From: Rhizobium leguminosarum
Lineage (GTDB): Bacteria; Pseudomonadota; Alphaproteobacteria; Rhizobiales; Rhizobiaceae
Direction: 5' to 3'
Assembly: GCF_001652265.1 (NCBI RefSeq)
Contig: NZ_LWBS01000452.1
Location: 1 to 21,824, forward strand
Length of the DNA: 21,824 nt
How positions within the stretch are numbered: the stretch's first letter is position 1; each line of letters opens with the position of its first letter. Below the pieces are notes generated by a model. The model did not search any database, had not been told where the DNA came from, and saw nothing but the letters and a program-made list of their open reading frames with translations. A program made the position numbers and the translations under genes. Positions 7,399-14,441 of the stretch are shown here, in pieces.

Positions 7399-8133
7399 TC
7401 AGATGGCCGAGAAGCCGCCGTCGACATTCAACTCCATCCCATTCACGAAGCTCGAATCGTCTGAAGCGAGAAACAGCGCGACCGCCGCAATTTCCTCAGG
7501 ACGCCCCATCTTTCCCCGCGGGATCAGGGATTCGAACATTTGCTTCGCCTCCTCGGTGAGAACTTGGTCCTGCATCGGTGTGGCGATCGGCCCCGGGTGC
7601 AGCACGTTCACCCGTATATTCCTGCCCTTGAGTTCGTTGAGCCACCCGCGTGCGAACGCGTGCAGCGCCGCCTTGCTCGCCGCATACACGCTGTAACCAG
7701 GAAAGCCTTTCAGCGAAGCAACTGACCCGGTCATGAAGATCGATCCGCCGTCGTTGAACAGCGGCAGCGCCTTCTGAACCGTAAACAGCGTGCCGCGCGT
7801 ATTCAGGCCGAAGGTCGCATCGAAGTGCTGCTCGGTTATCTCACCCAGTGGGACGGCTTCGCCCGTGCCGGCGCTCGCGTACAGGATGTCGATCTTGCCC
7901 TTTTCCCGTTTGACTGTATCAAACAGGCGGTCGAGGTCGTCGAGATTGGACGCGTCGCCGCGCACGCCGGTTACGTTCCGGCCGATCAGCTTGACGGCCT
8001 CGTCCAGCGATACCTGTCTCCGGCCCGTGATGAAAACATAGGCGCCTTCTTGAACGAACCGCTTGGCGCTCGCCAGCGCCAAGCCGCTCGACCCACCCGT
8101 AATGACTGCAACCTTCCCGTCAAGCTTTCCCAT
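7399..8133 (-). CDS. Short-chain dehydrogenase/reductase (classical SDR)
   Basis: This 244-aa cytosolic NAD(P)-dependent oxidoreductase has the classical SDR architecture: cofactor loop TGGSSGLA (12-19, with Ala where the third Gly is usual), GDASN (59-63), ASAG (86-89), Asn111, Ser137, and the active-site YxxxK of YAASK (Tyr150, Lys154). The C-terminus ends LNVDGGFSAI, typical of the family. The start ATG is preceded by AAGGAG. It is divergent from a TetR-family regulator across three copies of a 13-bp palindrome, so that protein probably represses it. The substrate cannot be assigned; such SDR/TetR pairs often handle xenobiotic alcohols or ketones. Confidence 0.9.
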   Translation of the reverse strand: MGKLDGKVAVITGGSSGLALASAKRFVQEGAYVFITGRRQVSLDEAVKLIGRNVTGVRGDASNLDDLDRLFDTVKREKGKIDILYASAGTGEAVPLGEITEQHFDATFGLNTRGTLFTVQKALPLFNDGGSIFMTGSVASLKGFPGYSVYAASKAALHAFARGWLNELKGRNIRVNVLHPGPIATPMQDQVLTEEAKQMFESLIPRGKMGRPEEIAAVALFLASDDSSFVNGMELNVDGGFSAI

Positions 8134-8198
8134 GACTACTCCTTATCGTCGTGTTGGACAGCACATGTTGCCATTCATCCACATGCATTGTATTGTGT

Positions 8199-8257
8199 GG
8201 ATCACTGATCCGCTTTATTAATCGGATCGCCGATCCACATATATGGATCACTGATCC
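8199..8257. promoter_or_regulatory. Three operator palindromes GGATCRCYGATCC
   Basis: Copies lie at 8199-8211 (GGATCACTGATCC), 8224-8236 (GGATCGCCGATCC) and 8245-8257 (GGATCACTGATCC), spaced 25 and 21 bases start to start, in the 141-base region between the divergent SDR and TetR-family genes. The third ends 17 bases before the regulator start. Binding by that regulator is inferred from position and symmetry. Confidence 0.75.
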
Positions 8258-8274
8258 GATTATCAAGGCAGTCC

Positions 8275-8856
8275 ATGCGAGCCGACGCAGAAAAAAATCG
8301 CAGCCAAATTCTCACGGTCGCGCGTGACGTCGTCACCGAGCATGGTACCGACGCGTCGATGCGCGATATTGCCCGCCGCGCCGGCGTCGGCTTGGCCACA
8401 CTGCTTCGTCATTTCCCGACGCGAGAAGCCCTGTTCGAAGCGTTGCTGTGTACCAATCTGGACGCACTGACGCAGAAGAAGGCAGACGAACTCGAAGCGT
8501 CGACTTCGGCTGACGAAGCACTTCTCTCCTGGTTTCGAGAATTGGTGGCATTCACCCAAAGCTATAGGGGCGTTGTCGCCATGATGGCGGCCGCCCGCAC
8601 GAACCTGGACTCCGCTCTTTATGCATCGTGCGCAGCGGTGCACGCAGCAGGCGCGCGACTACTGCTCCATGCTCAGGGCGAGGGAACGGCGCGCGCCGAT
8701 ATGAGTGGGGACGACCTGTTCGCCCTGATAACGGCTCTCGGCTGGGCGGTCGACCAACCCTCATTCGCGCCACGGGCAGATCATCTCGTTCACCTCATTA
8801 CGAGCGCCATCCTGACAAGCCCTTCAAGCAACGATGCCAAGAAGGCAGCGTGTTGA
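8275..8856 (+). CDS. TetR/AcrR-family regulator
   Basis: This 193-aa protein has an N-terminal helix-turn-helix: RSQILTVARDVVTEHG, then SMRDIARRAGVGLATLLRHF, then TREALFEALL (residues about 9-60). The C-terminal ligand domain is helical and specific to no family I know. These proteins act as dimeric repressors released by a small ligand. It is divergent from the SDR gene with three palindromes between them, so it very likely controls both. The effector is unknown. Its 3' end faces the epoxide hydrolase gene, with a strong hairpin between them. Confidence 0.9.
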   Translation: MRADAEKNRSQILTVARDVVTEHGTDASMRDIARRAGVGLATLLRHFPTREALFEALLCTNLDALTQKKADELEASTSADEALLSWFRELVAFTQSYRGVVAMMAAARTNLDSALYASCAAVHAAGARLLLHAQGEGTARADMSGDDLFALITALGWAVDQPSFAPRADHLVHLITSAILTSPSSNDAKKAAC

Positions 8857-8929
8857 ATCAGATCAGCAATCGGATGATCGAAGTTATTTTTCGGAATCAT
8901 CCCGGATGGGCGTGAACGTCGCGATGTGG

Positions 8930-8954
8930 GCACAAAGGAGACCCTCCTTTGTGC
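8930..8954. terminator. Hairpin between convergent genes
   Basis: GCACAAAGGAG (8930-8940) and CTCCTTTGTGC (8944-8954) form a perfect 11-bp stem with a three-base loop. It lies between two convergent genes, where a bidirectional terminator is expected. There is no T-tract on either side, so termination is plausible but not certain. Confidence 0.5.
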
Positions 8955-9061
8955 ACGATATACTACGCTGGGGTAGAGTCCTCGAGCGTTGAAGCTAGAG
9001 CGCGACTTCGAGAGCCGACGGCACGAATGCTTGCATCCAAACGAAAAATCGTCGTCACGGC

Positions 9062-10033
9062 TCAAGCCTTCCTCCTCTTGAGAAAGGCGACCAGCGCCTC
9101 ATTCACTGCCTCAGACGCCTCGAGCTGTGGCCAGTGCCCGACGCCCTCAAGTGGTAGGAACCCCTGGAGGTTTGGCACGGCCGGCTTGAGATCTTCCTCG
9201 TTCAAAGCTCGCATCTTAACCATGCTGTCTGCTGTGCCATACGCAAAGAAGGCCGGCTGTCGGATCTTCGCCCCGGCAAATGCTTTTGCTTGGTCGAAAT
9301 AGGGCTGCATGCCGCGATAAATATTCAGTGGGCCGTGGAAGCCATCACGCTGGAAGCCAGCGATCATCGTCTCGGCGTCCTCGCGGTCAGCGAAGGGCGG
9401 GATGCCGATCGGGGATGGCCGGTGCATATCTTTGCTTGGGTCCATCGGACCCCATCCTTCGGAAGCATTGGGCAACCCCGACATCCAATAGAGAGCGCCC
9501 GGGAAAGTCGTGGCCGCATCCGCCCACTCCTGGTCGGCCTCCGGCTTCATGTGGCGGAACATATAAAAGGCTCCCTCCTTGCCGGCGGCCTTCAGCATTT
9601 CGAGCATGCTGGGCCCCGCACCCGGTAGCACCGGAGGGACACTGAGGCCGAAGACCGCGTCAAACAGATCCGGACGCATCACCGCCGCGTTCCAGCTCAC
9701 CGTCGCACCGAAGTCGTGGCCGACCAGGGTAGCGCGCTCGATCCCGAGTTTCGCGAGGATGCCGACAAGGTCTCCTACATGGTAGAGAACCGTGTAAAGC
9801 GCGGCGTCTTCAGGCTTGGAGCTATCGCCGTAGCCACGCGTATCGAACGATATCGCACGGTAACCCGCGGCCGCGACTGCCGCCATCTGCCGGCGCCAGC
9901 CCCGCCATCCGTCAGGAAAGCCGTGAACGAACAGCACAGCCGGGCCATCGCCTTCCTCGACAACGTTCAGCTTGACGCCATTGGTTTCTACAAAAGTCTG
10001 CTTCAGCGAATTATTCCGATCCACGAAAGTCAT
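9062..10033 (-). CDS. Soluble epoxide hydrolase-like alpha/beta hydrolase
   Basis: This 323-aa cytosolic enzyme has HGFP (37-40) for the oxyanion hole, nucleophile motif GHDFGA (Asp107), cap-domain tyrosines (ALYWMSGL and LNIYRGM) that would activate an epoxide oxygen, and a C-terminal GVGHWPQLE with catalytic His300. These fit soluble epoxide hydrolases, which open epoxides to diols through an ester intermediate; haloalkane dehalogenases share the fold. The start ATG has GGAG about eight bases upstream. It is the second Asp-nucleophile hydrolase on this island, clearly different in sequence from the one at 5742-6869 and without an export signal. Substrate is unknown. Confidence 0.88.
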   Translation of the reverse strand: MTFVDRNNSLKQTFVETNGVKLNVVEEGDGPAVLFVHGFPDGWRGWRRQMAAVAAAGYRAISFDTRGYGDSSKPEDAALYTVLYHVGDLVGILAKLGIERATLVGHDFGATVSWNAAVMRPDLFDAVFGLSVPPVLPGAGPSMLEMLKAAGKEGAFYMFRHMKPEADQEWADAATTFPGALYWMSGLPNASEGWGPMDPSKDMHRPSPIGIPPFADREDAETMIAGFQRDGFHGPLNIYRGMQPYFDQAKAFAGAKIRQPAFFAYGTADSMVKMRALNEEDLKPAVPNLQGFLPLEGVGHWPQLEASEAVNEALVAFLKRRKA

Positions 10034-10198
10034 CTTTCATGCTCCATTTGAATTGTGAAATTTTATACAGTTCGACAATAGTTCGCGTGCGATCGAGATG
10101 GTGTTCGGGTTACTTTGAACTCTCTGTCATCCGTCTCGGAGTCAGTCGCAGACTAACCGCTGCCTGACTCCGAGAATTGATGTCAGCACCGGATCGAG

Positions 10199-10987
10199 TT
10201 ACTTCCCTGCGAACTGGATCTTCGGGATCGGCTCGTGTTTGCGCACAGCCGCGACCGCAATGGCCATTCCCTCTGCGCCATCCTTGGTGTCGAGGATGCC
10301 AGCGCCGAGTTGCGTGGAGATGATATCGGCAACCGAGACGCCACCGGTAGCCCAAGTGCGGATGAGCGTGCGGGCCTTGCCGTACGCGAGGGTCGGCCCT
10401 GTCGCGAGATGCCGCACGAGTCCGTCGGAGATCTCCTCCAACTTGCCGTCAGGCGCTGAGTGGGTTGCTATACCCAGATCGACTGCGACCTTTCCGAAAA
10501 TTGGCTCCGAAAGCAGCACGAAGCGAGTAGCGAGTGTTTTGCCGACGCGATCGGCGAGCCGCTGCACCCCGCCTGCCATTGGAATGCCGCCGACCGACAC
10601 TTCCGGGAGGACGAGCATCGCCGACTCTGCAACGACCAGGAAATCGAACGCCAGGAGCAGTTCGAAACCGCCGCCCAACGCCATCCCTGCTACCGAAGCA
10701 ACCGTGGGGACGGGCAGTTCCTCGATGAGACGGATCGAAGCCAGGATGTCGGCCGCAAACGCTTCGAGAAATTTCGAGCCCTTGTCACCGATGGCGCCCA
10801 GATCGTCTGCCGCGGCGATGTTGCCGGACGCGGACGTCAAGTGAAGGACGCGGATGTCGCTTGCGTATGCCTGGCGAACGGCGGCCCGCAGTGACGAGGG
10901 AAAGTCGGACCCTGGCTCGCTGTCTGCATCACCGAGCAAGATCAGTTTGCCCACCGCACCGTGTTGCTCGAAGCGGAACGAACTCAT
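10199..10987 (-). CDS. Enoyl-CoA hydratase/isomerase (crotonase) family protein
   Basis: This 262-aa crotonase-fold protein has the signature GMALGGGFELLLAFDF (101-116, Glu109) and LPEVSVGGIPMAGG (127-140, Glu129), which hold the two acidic positions used by hydratases. The first oxyanion segment is IAAADDL, where A-G-x-D-L is usual, so it departs slightly from true enoyl-CoA hydratases. A perfect AGGAGGT Shine-Dalgarno sits six bases before the ATG. It is divergent from the tandem TetR-family regulator, which probably controls it. No other beta-oxidation gene is present, so a detoxifying or side-chain role is only a guess. Confidence 0.87.
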   Translation of the reverse strand: MSSFRFEQHGAVGKLILLGDADSEPGSDFPSSLRAAVRQAYASDIRVLHLTSASGNIAAADDLGAIGDKGSKFLEAFAADILASIRLIEELPVPTVASVAGMALGGGFELLLAFDFLVVAESAMLVLPEVSVGGIPMAGGVQRLADRVGKTLATRFVLLSEPIFGKVAVDLGIATHSAPDGKLEEISDGLVRHLATGPTLAYGKARTLIRTWATGGVSVADIISTQLGAGILDTKDGAEGMAIAVAAVRKHEPIPKIQFAGK

Positions 10988-11123
10988 GTTTTACCTCCTA
11001 ATTTGCTGACTATCTAGCCAAGCAGGCCTAACGCCTGCTACAAAATGGCTCGTGTCTCACGTCGTGATTGGCGGATGACCCAAGCCTGTTATGTTATGTA
11101 CGTTACAGAATGGAGTGCTGTCA
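10988..11123. promoter_or_regulatory. Divergent intergenic region with one hairpin
   Basis: AGCAGGC (11021-11027) and GCCTGCT (11033-11039) form a perfect 7-bp inverted repeat with a five-base loop. Nearer the regulator, GTTATGTACGTTAC (11093-11106) is a weak palindrome around GTAC. Either could be an operator for the double TetR protein. Promoter boxes could not be placed with confidence. Confidence 0.35.
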
Positions 11124-12353
11124 ATGGCCCGCCCCCGCGAGTTCGAAGAAAGCGAAGTGCTAGATCGCGCGGCGGACGTCTTCGGTCGCCGGGGCTACGA
11201 CGGCTCAACCATGGCGGAACTGACGGCCGCAATGGGCTTGAACTCTCCCAGCATCTACGCGGCCTTCGGAAGCAAGCGCGGGCTTTTCGACGCTGTTCTC
11301 GGCCGCTGTAGTGCGCGCGAGGACGAGCACTGGGAGTGGGCGCTCACAGCCCCCACGGCCGAAGAAGTCGTCAAGCGCTTGCTGACGACCTCGCCAGTGC
11401 AGGAGTCCAGCCGCATACTCGTTCATGCGGGTTTGGCGATGGGCAATGAGAATGCCGACATTCCTGCTGCCCTGCTTCATCGCCGCCAATCGGCAGAACT
11501 GAAACTGCGAGACCGGTTCGAGGAGGCGAAACGGAGTGGCGAACTCCCTGTGGATGCTGATGCCTCAGGGCTGGCGAGCTATGTGACGTCGGTTCTCGGC
11601 GGCCTCGCCATGAAAGCCGCCGGCGGCGCGCCGCACGACGACTTGCGAGAGGGGGCCGAACAGGCGATGGCGGCCTGGCGGGCGATCAGCGACGTTGCGG
11701 CCGCCGCGAGCGCTTCAACGAGGGGATCGACGCCGGCCGATCAACTTCGCGAACCACGAAAATTCAGTGCTGACGCAGCGCTCGATGCCGCCATGAAGGT
11801 CTTTTGGACCAAGGGTTTCGCGGGCGCGTCGCTGAATGATCTGACCGAGGCCATGGGAATTACCCGCCCAAGCCTCTATGCCGCATTCGGCAACAAAGAA
11901 GCGCTCTTCTTCAAGGCTCTTGAACTCTATCAATCCCTTCGAGGGGACTACATGGCTAGAGCGCTCCAGTCTCCGACAGCGCGAGGCGTTTTCGAAGCAA
12001 TCCTGAGGGGGACGCTACGCACCCAACTGGCGGAGGGACAACCGCGCGGCTGCCTCATGGTCCTTAACTCAATGCCGGGCGGCGATGAGGCGCAGGTGAT
12101 CCGCAACGAGATCCTCAGGCGCCAGGCCGTCGGGCGCGATCTCCTCGCCGCCCGGTTTGAAAGGGCCAAGATCGAGGGCGACCTACTGCCCACCGTCAAT
12201 ATCGACGGCCTTGTGCGCTTCGTCCAATCCATGATGAACGGCATCCTCATGCAGGGGGCGGCAGGGGCAAGCCGAAGCGAGCTTGAGGGACTCGTCGAGA
12301 GCAGCTTGGCTATGTGGACAGCATCCGCCCGATTATCGATCGGTAAAGATTAG
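11124..12353 (+). CDS. Tandem double TetR/AcrR-family regulator
   Basis: At 409 aa this is twice the usual length and contains two complete TetR-family units in one chain. Unit 1 (1 to about 195) has MARPREFEESEVLDRAADVF and SPSIYAAFGSKRGLFDAVL. Unit 2 (about 209-409) has REPRKFSADAALDAAMKVF and RPSLYAAFGNKEALFFKAL. An Ala/Ser-rich linker (AAAASASTRGSTP) joins them. The two recognition helices (SPSIYAAFGSK and RPSLYAAFGNK) are alike, so it probably arose by duplication and may bind DNA as an intramolecular pseudo-dimer. ATG 11124 was chosen over the in-frame upstream start at 11091 because GGAG lies eight bases before it and the homology begins there. It is divergent from the crotonase gene. 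Confidence 0.88.
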   Translation: MARPREFEESEVLDRAADVFGRRGYDGSTMAELTAAMGLNSPSIYAAFGSKRGLFDAVLGRCSAREDEHWEWALTAPTAEEVVKRLLTTSPVQESSRILVHAGLAMGNENADIPAALLHRRQSAELKLRDRFEEAKRSGELPVDADASGLASYVTSVLGGLAMKAAGGAPHDDLREGAEQAMAAWRAISDVAAAASASTRGSTPADQLREPRKFSADAALDAAMKVFWTKGFAGASLNDLTEAMGITRPSLYAAFGNKEALFFKALELYQSLRGDYMARALQSPTARGVFEAILRGTLRTQLAEGQPRGCLMVLNSMPGGDEAQVIRNEILRRQAVGRDLLAARFERAKIEGDLLPTVNIDGLVRFVQSMMNGILMQGAAGASRSELEGLVESSLAMWTASARLSIGKD

Positions 12354-12391
12354 GCGCGACTGGCAGATATCAACATCTTTACCGATCGGTA
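12337..12391. repeat. 14-bp inverted repeat and operator-like palindrome at the tetR end
   Basis: CGATCGGTAAAGAT (12337-12350, overlapping the last codons of the double TetR gene) and ATCTTTACCGATCG (12375-12388) are exact reverse complements. The right arm also carries TACCGATCGGTA (12380-12391), a perfect 12-bp palindrome of the kind TetR-family proteins bind. There is no T-tract. It could be a terminator, or an operator whose own gene, to the right, has been lost. Confidence 0.5.
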
Positions 12392-12571
12392 TGGCGATCT
12401 TCTCTCGGGCGTGCCGCGGTTGAATGTCCTAGACGACGCCTGCCCCTTGAGACCGCCCGTCCGATTTGCACGCTATGATGCGATATTCCCGCACGCAGCG
12501 CTGTGGAGCCTTCCATCTTCCACGACCTATTGCTTTCTATCTCGGACCTCCCGAGCAACAGGAGGCAAAGC

Positions 12572-12919
12572 TTGGCCAAGGCAAATGCCGACGATGCACT
12601 ACGCCGGACTATACGGCGCCATCAGCTGCGCGAGATGATCCCACTCGCTGACAGCACCATCTACGAAATGGAGCACCGTGGTGAATTTCCCCGCCGCTTT
12701 GCACTATCGCCTAGATGCATCGTCTGGGACTTAGCTGAAGTTGAGGGCTGGCTGCTGGCGCGCCGCGCCGACGCGCTCAGCACCCGGACGTTTCAAAGCG
12801 TAAAACGCGGCCAGTCAAATGGCGGGATCAAGCTCCATCAGAGGCATAGCCGGCGGCAAGAGCCCGGGTGTGTGGCCACCCACGCGTCAATGATGTCCGA
12901 CCATTCCTGCATCATGTGA
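12572..12919 (+). CDS. AlpA-like phage/island transcriptional regulator
   Basis: This 115-aa protein has an N-terminal AlpA/excisionase-type helix-turn-helix (residues about 10-66): LREMIPLADSTIYEMEHRG, EFPRRFALSPR, VWDLAEVEGWLLAR. AlpA proteins bind DNA and activate integrase or excision genes of P4-like elements. A TTG start (12572) is chosen because GGAGG sits six bases before it; the in-frame ATG at 12503 lacks a ribosome site and adds unrelated sequence. The C-terminal 45 residues do not match the family and lie antisense to the integrase 3' end, so they may be read-through. It is convergent with the broken integrase, a usual arrangement for P4-type elements. Confidence 0.75.
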   Translation: MAKANADDALRRTIRRHQLREMIPLADSTIYEMEHRGEFPRRFALSPRCIVWDLAEVEGWLLARRADALSTRTFQSVKRGQSNGGIKLHQRHSRRQEPGCVATHASMMSDHSCIM

Positions 12920-13432
12920 CGACGCTGGGACCTCGTACTCCGCCTTGTTATAGACCCCGCGCGATGAACGTCCGTCCTCGTGCGCCAAGCACTTCTCGAT
13001 TCAAGCGCTATTAAAGCCTAGCTCGTTGAGCAGCATCGAGCCCGTGCGCCGCAGGTCATGGACGGTAAACGGCTCCAGCGGCAGCCCCTCCTTCTTCGCC
13101 TGCTCGACGACCGCATAGGTCACGCGATTGAAGGTGGCGCGCGGCATCGGAGCATCGGCGTCGTACCTGGACGGAAGCAGATACCGCGAATTCCCTGCAC
13201 AGGTCTTGAGCGCGATCATAATGTCGAGAGTCTGGCGCGAGAGATAAACGTTGTGAGCCTTCGATCGCTTCATGCGCTCCTTCGCGATCTCGCGCCGCCC
13301 GTTCAGGCGATAGTCAAGGCGAAAGGATATCGCTCCCGAAGGCATGACGCGAGCGTACATGCCGTCCTGATCCACGACTTTGTACATCTTGCTCTGTGGC
13401 TTCAGTGCCTTGATCGCAGCATCCGTCAGCAT
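12838..13432 (-). pseudogene. P4-type tyrosine recombinase, internally deleted and broken
   Basis: The gene starts MLTDAAIKALKPQ (the DUF4102 arm-binding domain of P4-like integrases). After YRLNGRREI it jumps straight into KERMKRSKAHNVYLS, which belongs to the catalytic domain; roughly 200 residues of the middle are missing. The rest keeps HDLRRTGS (the HxxR box) and LNELGFNSA, then meets TGA where Trp would be expected, followed by IEKCLAHEDGRSSRG and YNKAEYE. A further frameshift leads to QRRHMMQEWSDIIDAW before the stop at 12838-12840. The first catalytic Arg region is within the deletion, so the enzyme is certainly dead. It lies just inside the right attachment-like site, where an island integrase belongs. 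Confidence 0.88.
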
Positions 13433-13449
13433 TCCGCGCCACCTCCAAA

Positions 13450-13994
13450 AAGTACCGTCATATGGATTTTGGTGGTTCTCTGCGTAAAATGTAACTTGGT
13501 ATCAGCTACTTACAGCCCAATAAGTACCGTCAAGGACCTCATCTGCCCTGACGGTACTTCGGATTTTGGAGCTGATCAATATGGCCGAGGCCCGTCACGT
13601 GGACCGTTAAACCTGATTTCTGGCCACCGATGGAAGCCGATAGATGCCGAGCTAATTTTTATTATTTATCAGAGAGTTATGGCGAACTGTGGCGTAGTTT
13701 CGGATACCCTCGGACGGGCAAAAATCATTCCCACTCGATTATCAACCGATAGATTAAGTATCTGAATTTATTACACAAAATATTTTCTAGATTTCCGTAT
13801 ACCGTCATATAGACCGTCAAAAGTACCGGCCTTTGAAATCATTGGCTTTTTCTGGCAGATCGCGGAAATTGTGGTTCCGCCATCTATCGACAGGCGCGGC
13901 GGCGACATCACTCCGAAAGTCACCTCGGCCCGCACCGCCGCCTCTACGCCAAACTACGCCGGCCACGATTCAGTCTCCCGGAATTATACCGTCA
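13450..13994. repeat. TACCGTCA repeat cluster (integrase arm-site-like)
   Basis: TACCGTCA occurs at 13453, 13525, 13800 and 13987, and inverted (TGACGGTA) at 13549. A related AGTACCG lies at 13822. The copies at 13522-13532 and 13549-13559 form a perfect 11-bp inverted repeat (AAGTACCGTCA / TGACGGTACTT). Five copies of one 8-mer in 550 bases is far above chance. Repeats of this size beside an integrase gene are typical arm-type binding sites; binding is inferred. Confidence 0.6.
13725..13739. other. Candidate attachment core, right copy (guaA 3'-end type)
   Basis: TCATTCCCACTCGAT is the reverse complement of ATC GAG TGG GAA TGA, the typical guaA ending Ile-Glu-Trp-Glu-stop. It matches the left copy (601-615) at 14 of 15 positions, and the two are about 13.1 kb apart. 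The dead integrase begins 293 bases to its left, on the side expected for an element inserted at guaA. The DNA to its right is not guaA, which suggests another element lies between this site and the real gene. Confidence 0.6.
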
Positions 13995-14068
13995 CGGGCT
14001 CGGTCCGCCATCCCCCTTTTAATGGGATGGCCATCGCGGGGGGGGCTAGGAAAACTGTAAACTTCGTG

Positions 14069-14091
14069 CTACATATTCGGCCAATCTGTAG
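14069..14091. promoter_or_regulatory. Candidate HipB operator
   Basis: This is a 23-base near-palindrome with outer arms CTACA (14069-14073) and TGTAG (14087-14091) and inner ATT/AAT and GG/CC symmetry. It ends 14 bases before the hipB start codon. HipB-type antitoxins repress their own operon through such sites. The overlap with a possible -10 element (TACATAT, 14070-14076) fits repression. Assignment is by position only. Confidence 0.45.
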
Positions 14092-14105
14092 TGCGAAGGT
14101 TTCAA

Positions 14106-14441
14106 ATGCCTACACCCCATAATCCTCCCGCCGGTGTGCGGCGCGCCCTGCGCAAGCTCGGTGCGGACATCCACGATGCACGTCGGCGTCGGCGGCTGCC
14201 GATGGCTGTCGTCGCGGAACGCGCCTTCACGTCCCGCTCAACCCTGCAAAAGGTCGAGGCTGGGGACACCAATGTCAGCATCGGCATTTATGCGGGCGTC
14301 CTTCAGGCGCTCGGCCTGCTCGACGGTCTGGGCCAGATCGCCGACATCGGCAACGACCCGGTTGGACAAGCGCTGGCCAGCGCGGAACTACCCAAGCACG
14401 TCCACCTCAAGCGAACAGTCGGATCATCTAGCGATGGCTGA
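14106..14441 (+). CDS. hipB: HipB-like antitoxin, Xre-family DNA-binding protein
   Basis: This 111-aa cytosolic protein has an Xre helix-turn-helix at about residues 15-70: LGADIHDARRRRRLPMAVVA, RAFTSRSTLQKVEAGDTNVS, then IGIYAGVLQALGL. HipB binds HipA to neutralise it and represses the operon. ATG 14106 was chosen because GAAGG lies six bases upstream; a GTG at 14091 would add five residues and overlap the putative operator. It overlaps hipA by 8 bases. As the first gene of a chain that goes on into Hachiman genes with no obvious internal promoter, it may set the expression of the whole defence cluster. Confidence 0.87.
   Translation: MPTPHNPPAGVRRALRKLGADIHDARRRRRLPMAVVAERAFTSRSTLQKVEAGDTNVSIGIYAGVLQALGLLDGLGQIADIGNDPVGQALASAELPKHVHLKRTVGSSSDG

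Larger units (their letters stand above)
13433..14105. other. Non-coding island junction region
   Basis: No gene is supported in these 670 bases. The middle (13640-13830) is markedly A/T-rich compared with its surroundings. It holds the TACCGTCA repeat cluster, the right guaA-type core site, an inverted repeat (GCCATCCC 14007-14014 with GGGATGGC 14024-14031) and the candidate hipBA operator. It probably joins the left element to the start of the next. Confidence 0.55.

Noticed and set aside
12638..12646. A further partial match to the attachment core (TCCCACTCG)
   Set aside because: Only nine bases match, and they lie in the conserved coding part of the AlpA-like gene (codons for IPLAD), so it is chance.
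13058..13765. A 235-residue plus-strand frame across the integrase start and the repeat region
   Set aside because: It is antisense to the integrase remnant and runs into A/T-rich repeat DNA; the sequence is not protein-like.
13440..13830. CRISPR-like array from the TACCGTCA repeats
   Set aside because: The repeats are only 8-11 bases, irregularly spaced and on both strands, with no cas gene nearby.
14134..14433. Long in-frame extension upstream of hipA
   Set aside because: It overlaps hipB in another frame and lacks HipA-like sequence; ATG 14434 begins the family homology.
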